A stretch of DNA of 64,000 nt from Apricaphanius iberus. Lineage: Eukaryota; Chordata; Actinopteri; Cyprinodontiformes; Aphaniidae. The translations under genes and the position numbers were made by a program. Shown here piece after piece: positions 59,001 through 64,000 of this stretch. The notes below the pieces were generated by a model. That model saw only the letters and a list, made by a program, of their open reading frames with translations. It made no database searches and was not told the DNA's origin. How positions within the stretch are numbered: the stretch's first letter is position 1; every line of letters begins with the position of its first letter. The stretch covers positions 811,001-875,000 of the forward strand of contig JAPXFQ010001003.1 of the NCBI GenBank assembly GCA_028564705.1. The letters are read 5' to 3'.

Positions 59001-61170
59001 ACATGGAAGCCTTGCTTGCATATCGGGGCTCAGTAAAACCCTCTGGGGCATGATGTTGCTGGGGGTCGGGCTTGACTGGGCCTGGATACTAGCTGCACAG
59101 GGAGCGCCAGGAGGCCGAACGGTCAGTATCGGCTTTGGCCCGCTGGATCTCACTGCGGTTTGAGGAGGTGGTTGTACAGGAGGACGAGGAGAAGCTGTGG
59201 GTGCCACTGAACACACCACTGAAAGATGAGTACAAGAACAATCGTGCATAAGAAATAACCAAATTTACAAATTGTTTTTTCAAATAAAAAAAAAATGTTT
59301 TTACAACCTTGCTGAACGACAGGAGCTGGAGCTGGAGTGGTCTCGGAGACTGGAGGAAGTTTGGAGGTCTGAGCTGCAGGAGGAACGGAGCAGCTCGGTT
59401 TGTTCATCAGCAGAACGGGTCGATTATCACCCTTAGAAGGTGGCTGCAACATCCTAAAATAAAAACCACAACAATCACTAAAAAATAACACTTATTCACA
59501 GGATTATTAATTCAGACAAGATTTAGTTGACTTTAATTAAAATAACGACAAAAGACTGAATTTATTCACTTATTTAAGTTTATGACAACACTAAATTAAA
59601 CCGTGTTGTCAAAATGAACATTAATCCATGCATGAAAGTTAGGAACCAATGTGATGAGGCCTTGTCTCTAAAAGCCCCTCAATGTGTCAGAAAATTTTTA
59701 AAAACAGCTTTCTATGTTTGTCTCACAGATAAAATTGTAATACTACTACTAATAATAATAATAATCGTAGCTGCAGTATGTACCTGTTGACCTTCATGCG
59801 GACCGGTTTGGGTCTCGGAGGTGGTTCAGGGGACTCTGTAATCTCCTGTATCAGCTGCCGGCTGACCTTGTGGCGCGGCAGAAAGAAGTCTGCCTGGTAA
59901 CGGGTGACATGTCGCTCCAAGCCAACAAGATCAAACGCAGAAAGGTCGCAGCGCTGAAAAGTTAAAAAGAGAAGACATATTTTTTTTGCCATCCTGTCTG
60001 AGGTCATTTTAGCAGCGAATGAAAAGCTTTGTTGAGCATCCGTTCATGCTGACCTTCAGAGGAGAGATCTCCAGAGCTTCCTGCACCAGGGAGGCCGTGT
60101 GGAAGACGATTGGCTGTGTGATGAAAGGTGACTGGATGGGTCGAGGATCAAACAGGTTGGGATGGTTACACACTTTGCGGAGCTGCATGAGGATGTTGAT
60201 GACAGACATGAAGTGACCACTGGCCAGTGTCTCCCTGGTCCTGTGGATCAGAGAGAAAACAAGCTGTGGTAACATTTACAAAGGAGGGGGAATGCTGTCC
60301 TGTTAAACCCCACAGTTTCATTGGGTTAATGTAACAAGCCAACCGGAAAAACAAAAAACAAATTCTACCTTTACAGTGGAAGAACATGATGCATAGCGTT
60401 ATAAATTATTTTCAAATAAATACTCTTCCAATACCCCTATTCCCTTAGTTCAACAGTGGCCAGAATAAAAAGCCCTTGTTGAAATAGAACCATAAGATCC
60501 CAAGTTTTCATTTTATAACAAATCCTGTCGAGGAAATAAAATATGTTCTCGGCTCAGATTAGACTAGAGTAGAAATATTTACAAACTAGCACAACATTTT
60601 GTGTGGAACATTGTTCTGGATGGAGCTACATACAGGAAAAAAACCTGCTAGAGGCCGAAGACTTGAGACGTGGTTGGAGGTTCACCTTCCAAGAGGACAA
60701 CTACCTCAGTTTAAATGGTTTCCCTTCGCAATTAAGCACTACTTTGTGTGAGTAAATCACAGAGAAAAACAGAGTGAAAACAAAGTTCAAAGTCTGTGAA
60801 TACTTTAATGTAAAGTAGATATATTTCTTTAGGAACTCACGAGGCTTGTGCCATGAAGTCATCGTAGAGAAATCTCTGCCTTTTGGAGAGGCGACAGCGC
60901 ACCACGTGTTCATATTTTTTCGGCATCTGCTTCTCGACGTCGGCCTTGATCCTCCGGAGCAGGAAAGGCCTCAGCACCTTGTGTAGCCTCTTGACCAGGC
61001 CTTCGTTGTACTCCTGGCTGCCCTCGATCATTCCCGTCAGCGGGTTGGAGAACCACTCCTTGAACTCCCGGTGGGACTGGAAGACGTGGGGCATGAGGAA
61101 GTGCATGAGAGACCAGAGCTCCATCAGGCTGTTCTGCAGAGGAGTTCCTGTCAGCAGCAGACGCCGGTGG
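43094..61170 (-). CDS. srcap: SRCAP chromatin-remodelling ATPase, 3' eighteen exons (5' part outside window)
   Basis: SRCAP is the SWR1-type Snf2 ATPase that exchanges H2A-H2B for H2A.Z-H2B in promoter nucleosomes. Eighteen phase-consistent exons (listed separately) cover about 2413 residues. In order: the end of ATPase lobe 1 ([18 protein letters not shown]), the protrusion ([20 protein letters not shown]), the start of lobe 2 ([17 protein letters not shown]), the family-specific insertion of Pro-rich conserved blocks ([25 protein letters not shown]), the rest of lobe 2 ([44 protein letters not shown]), an acidic segment, and a very long last exon with three AT hooks and [13 protein letters not shown]. 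The blocks match SRCAP rather than EP400 or INO80. The HSA domain and Walker A/DEAH motifs lie to the right of 64000. No frame lesion is seen. Confidence 0.96.
47075..48742. other. srcap intron before the last exon
   Basis: About 1.7 kb of AT-rich sequence. Small frames at 47357-47572 and 47886-48116 have no family content. No repeat that I can name. Confidence 0.5.
48743..48826 (-). CDS. srcap: srcap exon, [17 protein letters not shown] segment
   Basis: Encodes [20 protein letters not shown] and KEELKQAE. Acceptor CTGCAG, donor GAG|GTAACC, 84 nt. Confidence 0.95.
48943..49119 (-). CDS. srcap: srcap exon, conserved AEDEEDI segment
   Basis: Encodes [40 protein letters not shown] and [12 protein letters not shown], closely SRCAP-like. 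Acceptor GTCCAG, donor CAG|GTAAAA, 177 nt. Confidence 0.97.
49228..49353 (-). CDS. srcap: srcap exon, acidic segment
   Basis: Encodes [20 protein letters not shown] through QSTTILEQ. Acceptor TTTCAG, donor CAG|GTTAGA, 126 nt. Confidence 0.95.
49458..49572 (-). CDS. srcap: srcap exon after motif VI
   Basis: Encodes [20 protein letters not shown] and [18 protein letters not shown], the helical end of the ATPase core. Acceptor TTTCAG, donor GAG|GTACCA, 115 nt. Confidence 0.97.
49770..49910 (+). mobile_element. Short Tc1-like transposase fragment
   Basis: Encodes [15 protein letters not shown], the block around the second catalytic residue of Tc1-like transposases (usually GGGSVMVWGCFS). Nothing else of the element is evident. 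Confidence 0.6.
49935..51025 (+). mobile_element. Pogo/Tigger-like remnant in srcap intron
   Basis: The frame near 50560-50650 encodes [20 protein letters not shown], a relative of the helix-turn-helix N terminus seen at 35330. Both flanks carry the sibling end phrases CTGTAATCCGGTGCAGTTTA and CTTATAATCAGGTGTGCTTT. The boundaries are uncertain, and more than one copy may be merged here. Confidence 0.5.
51026..51877. other. srcap intron sequence
   Basis: AT-rich, with a G-run at about 51190-51200. Nothing coding is supported. Confidence 0.45.
51878..52074 (-). CDS. srcap: srcap exon, helicase C motifs V and VI
   Basis: Encodes [40 protein letters not shown] and [19 protein letters not shown]. 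The arginines of [11 protein letters not shown] include the arginine finger of Snf2 ATPases. Acceptor CTGCAG, donor CAG|GTGCTC, 197 nt. Confidence 0.97.
52377..52546 (-). CDS. srcap: srcap exon, helicase C motif IV
   Basis: Encodes [40 protein letters not shown] and [14 protein letters not shown]. Acceptor ATTCAG, donor CAG|GTGTGG, 170 nt. Longer frames that run past the donor are read-through. Confidence 0.97.
52547..53480. other. srcap intron sequence
   Basis: AT-rich stretch between the motif IV exon and the next repeat. No feature recognised. Confidence 0.45.
53489..53700 (+). mobile_element. hAT-like MITE, copy 4 (3'-truncated)
   Basis: Starts TAGGGATGCACCAATACTGA, then GGTATCGGGGCTGATATTG and the family interior (CTGCAATAATTTCAAA). 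The right end is missing. Confidence 0.75.
54080..54510 (+). mobile_element. Tc1-like transposon remnant
   Basis: GTGGTGGCAGCATCATGCTA, CAGCCTGAGCT-like decay, then TATAGCCAGAGCTACACTGG, GGTTTAGATCAACACACATT and TTGGAATGGCCCAGTCAAAG are consecutive parts of a Tc1 transposase C-terminal half in plus orientation. The terminal leader phrase ACAAATGCACACCACTC is at about 54428. It ends about 95 bp from a srcap exon. Confidence 0.85.
54605..54807 (-). CDS. srcap: srcap exon, re-entry into helicase lobe 2
   Basis: Encodes [20 protein letters not shown] and [14 protein letters not shown], leading back to the catalytic core. Acceptor GTTTAG, donor GTG|GTGAGT, 203 nt. Confidence 0.95.
54881..55194 (-). 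CDS. srcap: srcap exon, end of insertion
   Basis: Encodes [40 protein letters not shown] and [20 protein letters not shown]. Acceptor TAACAG, donor CAG|GTAGGC, 314 nt. Confidence 0.93.
55305..55489 (-). CDS. srcap: srcap exon, insertion (Ser/Pro-rich, basic end)
   Basis: Encodes [20 protein letters not shown] through [17 protein letters not shown]. Acceptor CCTCAG, donor GTG|GTGAGC, 185 nt. Confidence 0.88.
55640..55879. other. srcap intron sequence
   Basis: Sequence between the intronic edge and the Tc1 remnant. Nothing recognised. Confidence 0.4.
55880..57008 (-). mobile_element. Tc1-like transposon remnant split by a hAT-like MITE
   Basis: The left part (55915-56165) has TTGTAGCTCTGGCTGTTTGT, GTCATTGTCCTGCTGGAGG and CACAGCATGATGCTGCC. 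The right part (56525-57008) resumes with CCCATAAAGGCCAGATTTTT, GCAGCTCCTCCAGAGTTACC and the terminal leader. The family order is preserved across the gap 56179-56516, so one older Tc1 copy was interrupted by a later insertion. Confidence 0.85.
56179..56516 (-). mobile_element. hAT-like MITE, copy 5, nested, with 8-bp target duplication
   Basis: Ends TAGGAATGCAACGATGG and CAGTATCAGTACATCCCTA, 338 bp, in inverted orientation relative to copies 1, 3 and 4. It is flanked by ATAGATTG (56171-56178) and ATAAATTG (56517-56524), a target duplication with one mismatch, consistent with hAT insertion. Confidence 0.85.
57132..57467 (-). CDS. srcap: srcap exon, insertion (Pro-rich)
   Basis: Encodes [20 protein letters not shown], a long Pro/Thr/Ala run, and [19 protein letters not shown]. 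Acceptor ACTTCAG, donor CAG|GTGAGA, 336 nt. Confidence 0.9.
57607..57747 (-). CDS. srcap: srcap exon, insertion (low-complexity)
   Basis: Encodes [20 protein letters not shown] followed by [20 protein letters not shown]. Acceptor CTATAG, donor AAG|GTAATC, 141 nt. Phases join both neighbours. Confidence 0.88.
57750..58620. other. srcap intron with a tRNA-derived SINE remnant
   Basis: At 58203-58345 GACTTTGACTCAGCTGGTTG and, 40 bp on, GGTTGGAGGTTTGATTCTG resemble A and B boxes of a tRNA-derived fish SINE. The rest is featureless and AT-rich. Confidence 0.5.
58621..58785 (-). CDS. srcap: srcap exon, insertion with conserved [16 protein letters not shown] block
   Basis: Encodes [20 protein letters not shown] and [20 protein letters not shown], then Pro-rich sequence. 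Acceptor CTCACAG, donor AAG|GTTGTT, 165 nt. Confidence 0.93.
59003..59218 (-). CDS. srcap: srcap exon, insertion
   Basis: Pro/Ala-rich, ending in the conserved [18 protein letters not shown]. Acceptor CTTTCAG, donor CAT|GTGAGT, 216 nt. Confidence 0.92.
59308..59453 (-). CDS. srcap: srcap exon, insertion
   Basis: Encodes [20 protein letters not shown] and a Pro/Val/Thr-rich tail. Acceptor ATTTTAG, donor AAG|GTTGTA, 146 nt; the donor is weaker than its neighbours. Confidence 0.88.
59784..59953 (-). CDS. srcap: srcap exon, beginning of the lobe-2 insertion
   Basis: Encodes [38 protein letters not shown] and [14 protein letters not shown], all strongly SRCAP-like. Acceptor TTTTCAG, donor CAG|GTACAT, 170 nt. 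Confidence 0.95.
60054..60240 (-). CDS. srcap: srcap exon, start of helicase lobe 2
   Basis: Encodes [40 protein letters not shown] and [14 protein letters not shown], the segment just before the long insertion. Acceptor CCACAG, donor AAG|GTCAGC, 187 nt. Confidence 0.95.
60595..60822 (+). mobile_element. Tc1-like transposon remnant
   Basis: ATGGAGCTACATACAGG, then CCTGCTAGAGGCCGAAGACT and GGAGGTTCACCTTCCAAGAG from a Tc1 transposase, followed, after a deletion, by the right leader (CACTACTTTGTGTGAGTAAA) and end (GTGAATACTTTAATGTAAAG). It lies in plus orientation and ends about 19 bp from a srcap exon donor. Confidence 0.8.
60841..61170 (-). CDS. srcap: srcap exon with Snf2 motif III and lobe-2 protrusion
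   Basis: Acceptor ATCACAG, donor CTC|GTGAGT, 330 nt. Encodes [54 protein letters not shown] and [21 protein letters not shown] residues (here CRLSKRQRF). This is the first srcap exon in the window; one base completes a codon from the previous exon. Confidence 0.96.
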
Positions 61171-61619
61171 CTGTGATGGAGAGATGGTAGAACTTAGGTC
61201 AGGATAAAGACTCATCTGACAGCGGAATCTGCTGTTGTTCAGAATCTAGCAATTATCAGCTTGATCTGAGCTGAACAAAGAGTGGAGAGTCCCCAACTCA
61301 AATTAGCCCAATTCGAGCTGCCAGAGAGAGCAAGAGTTGCAATGGATACCATTCCATTTTTTTTGTTAAGCACATTTACAAAACAAGGCATCCGAGCCGA
61401 AGTGCTGTACAGAAAAGAATGGATTAGACTAAAACAACAATACTAAATACATTATCAATAACACCAACAGGTGGAGTGGACGAGGCAAAAACCCGCCCAG
61501 CAAAGAATAGAACACATGAATTAAAAGCCGAGTTAAAATTATAAGATAAAACAATAAAGTTAAGAATAAAAATAGTAAAAACAATGGTCACAATCACTAT
61601 GTCAACCAAACCCTAAAGG

Positions 61620-63440
61620 ATCACGTACCCCACTAACCAGAGTTAAAAGCCAGAAAATAAAAGTTGGTTTTTTTAGCAACGATTTAAAAATAGTGAGGGA
61701 GGGGGCCGATCTGACCGCCAGGGGGAGTTGATTCCAAAGTTTGGGAGCGCAGACTGAAAAAGCGCTCTTAGCACGAGCTTTACGCTGAAAGGAAGGGGCC
61801 GTAAGAAGGTGTTGGTCCGCCGATCTAACAGTCCTTGCAGGGACGTAAGGGTGAAGCAGACATGACAGATACTGGGGAGTAAGACCATAAAAAGACTTTT
61901 AGGTCAGAAGAAGTATTTTAAATTTTATACAGTAGCGCAATGGGAACCAATTCAGCCGGGTCAACATGGGGGTGACATGCTCCCTCAGTCCCGGTCAGGA
62001 ACCGGGCGGCAGCGTTCTTCACCAGCTGGAGGCGCACGATGGAAGAAGAGGGGGCGCCATACAGGACAGAATAATACAGGCACGAGGTCACAAAAGCATG
62101 AACCACCGACTGCAGGTCCCGCTTCCTCAGAACCGACTTTAGCTTAGAGAGTCGCTGGAGCTGAAAGAAGCAGGACCTGACAAACCGGTTAATTTGAAGC
62201 TCCATATGGAGCTGTGAATCCAGTAAAACATAAAGATTTGAGATAGAAGCTTTAACCAAAGAAGCAAAGCAATGAGGCAAATTACAGGTGTCACAGCCGT
62301 ACGGGAACTAGGAGAAAATAATATTGCCTCCAGTTTAGAGTCAATTAAATGTAGGAAGTTCGCTGAAAGCAAAACCTTGATGTCACTCAGGCAGTCCGTA
62401 ACAGGCTGCACTGAATCCTGAGATTTGAGGGAGACAGAGTTGACAATCGTCAGCATACAAGTGGTAATTTACCGAATATTGTCGGAAAATTGCAGCTAAA
62501 GTAAAGACATACAGATTAAAAAGAAGGGGAATGAGGATGGAGCCCTGGGGAACACCACAGGGGAGAGGGGACACCTCAGAGACACAATTACCTAGCATTA
62601 CACTAAAACATCATCCCTGGAAGTAGGATTTGAACGAGTCCAGCGCAATCCCTTGAATACCCACCAACTGATTGAGACGAGACTGCAGGGTCACATGATC
62701 CACAGTAGCTACGTTTACATGGATACAATCGGATTAAAAGCCTGATCGGAATAAAAATGCTTCATGTAAACATGCCATTCAGATTACTCTGACCTGATTA
62801 AACTCATTCGGATAAAAATGTCATTACGATTAAGGGAGGTTCTTTATTCTGATAGTTAATCCGATCGTGGTGTAAACTACCATTCCGAATGTAGGTAATT
62901 CCTGCGCATATCTGTTAAGTCATGCGTAGACGTCTAATATGTCGTCTTAATTACATAAAGGGATTCGGTTTGTAATTCGATTGTGTATATAAGAATGAAG
63001 GCTTGAGGATGTAAAACCGTGACCAGAAAAATGAAATAAAAGCACGCTCTGAAGAACATCGTAGTTCTCAATTTCAAACAGATGTCCATTTCTTCTTCTA
63101 CGGCCGTTTTCAGTGTTTTAGATAGTTCCGTGCATGTCAAAATGATTTATGCTGTTCAGACATGCAGCGGATGTAAGCGCCTTTTTTAATCGGATAGATG
63201 TGAAATTCTAATCTGATCTATGATCTAATTAAAGCTATTTTGCACATGTAAACGTAGCTACTGTCAAAGGTTGCTGATAGGTCAAGCAACACAAGTAGGA
63301 ACTTGTGAGCCAGCGTCCGTGGCCAGGAAAATATTGTTAAAAACTTTGAGATGTGCAGTCTCAGTTCTATGGGAAGGACGGAAGCCACATAACATAAAGG
63401 CTGAATAAGTTACAGCAAAATTCTCGTGTGAAATATTTCT
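61620..63440 (-). mobile_element. L2-like non-LTR retrotransposon, 3' half of reverse transcriptase, broken
   Basis: Minus-strand frames show HKFLLVLLDLSATFD (motif A, with its catalytic Asp, near 63265-63310), then VDHVTLQSRLNQLVGIQGIA, CGVPQGSILIPLLFNLYVFT (motif B), YHLYADDCQLC (motif C, near 62465-62500), VLRKRDLQSVVHAFVTSCLY, VKNAAARFLTG and the C-terminal SVCAPKLWNQLP-like stretch. Several frameshifts and stops are present. The copy is 5'-truncated, as usual for LINEs, and is interrupted by a 561-bp element. The L2 clade is assigned from the motif wording. Confidence 0.85.
62703..63263. mobile_element. 561-bp MITE with 19-bp perfect terminal inverted repeats
   Basis: CAGTAGCTACGTTTACATG at 62703-62721 is the exact reverse complement of 63245-63263. 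The interior repeats sub-terminal phrases (CGGATTAAAAGCC, ATCGGATAGATG) and has no coding potential. It sits inside the L2-like LINE. The palindromic ends make the target duplication ambiguous, so the superfamily is left open. Confidence 0.85.
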
Positions 63441-64000
63441 GACCTTTCACCCCCAGTCTTTGCTTATAACAGAGGTTATATATGATGCCATCTCGTTTAG
63501 CCTTCCTATTTACTTCAGTATTTCCCAACCCTGGTCTTCAAGGCACACTGCCCTAAATGTTTTAGCTGTTTCCCTGCTTTAACACAGTTCTAGGTGTAAG
63601 AGAACCTAGTCAGACATTCCTCAGAGATTTCTAAAACTGTATCAGGAAACTCTTCTTTTCTCGATTTAATACAAGCAGTTAGGCTTTACAATTTGTTTCT
63701 GCTCATTTTAAACCAACAGATGGCAGCAAATGACACAGAAACAATGGCAACAAAATGAACTTTAACCAGAGCAGTCTATTTTAACTTTCAGCTGAATGGT
63801 TAGAGTCAGGTTCACAGTGTGATGTGACGTGTAAGAGCCTGATCCCTTTCTACAGATCACCATATGCCTTTATACTCATGAAATCAAACCTTAAAAAATA
63901 AAAATCACATAACTAACAAGTGCGGAAAATAATATAATTTAACACCAGAATGTCTCAGCAGTTCTCTCTCAATAATACTACGTCTGCAATAAAAATACCA
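63441..64000. other. srcap intron, right edge
   Basis: No splice-bounded exon recognised. A dispersed fish repeat phrase occurs at 63515-63610. Confidence 0.4.

Larger units (their letters stand above)
61171..64000 (-). other. srcap intron running off the right edge
   Basis: No exon encoding the preceding Snf2 segment (the LNF/W-type helix after the DEAH box) is found up to 64000, so the gene continues beyond. The intron holds the LINE and inverted-repeat element below and, near 63515-63610, the fish repeat phrase CCCAACCCTGGTCTTCAAGG followed by CACACTGCCCTAAATG. Confidence 0.6.

Overview
The window is vertebrate nuclear DNA, almost certainly from a teleost fish. Coding exons are split by GT-AG introns. 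The introns and intergenic space are full of typical fish mobile elements: Tc1-like transposons, hAT-like MITEs, pogo-like pieces, L2-like and RTE-like LINE fragments, and tRNA-derived SINE remnants. I see no bacterial, viral or CRISPR features. Most open reading frames in the window are chance frames or antisense shadows. Three protein-coding genes can be supported.

Layout. (1) Positions 1-24742 carry no recognisable exon. They are read as the long first intron of a Rho-GAP gene on the minus strand, whose first coding exon (24743-24795) encodes the RICH-family N terminus; synteny with the next two genes favours arhgap17 over arhgap44. Its promoter region (about 24796-25100) holds a ZNF143-type motif and abuts an uninterrupted 271-nt pyrimidine tract (TTTC repeats, 25106-25376). 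(2) Positions 25377-30716 are intergenic, mainly transposon remnants. (3) Positions 30717-40976 on the plus strand hold a complete ten-exon syntaxin-4 gene (stx4, 296 codons), with a 3' UTR ending near 41980. (4) Positions 43094-61170 on the minus strand hold the 3' part of srcap: eighteen exons, about 2413 residues, from the end of ATPase lobe 1 to the stop codon. The N-terminal half, including the HSA domain and the Walker motifs, lies beyond the right edge. (5) Positions 61171-64000 are a srcap intron containing an L2-like LINE split by a 561-bp inverted-repeat element.

The three genes do not form one pathway. Syntaxin-4 is a plasma-membrane Qa-SNARE, SRCAP is the ATPase that deposits H2A.Z, and ARHGAP17/44 is a BAR-domain RhoGAP. 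From memory, their human counterparts lie on 16p11-p12, so the order looks like conserved synteny. stx4 and srcap are tail to tail, with candidate poly(A) signals about 90 bp apart. No new multi-gene system was found. The best second-look items are the stx4 3' UTR hairpin, the pyrimidine tract at the arhgap17 promoter, a small hAT-like family with 8-bp target duplications, and two clean nested insertions.
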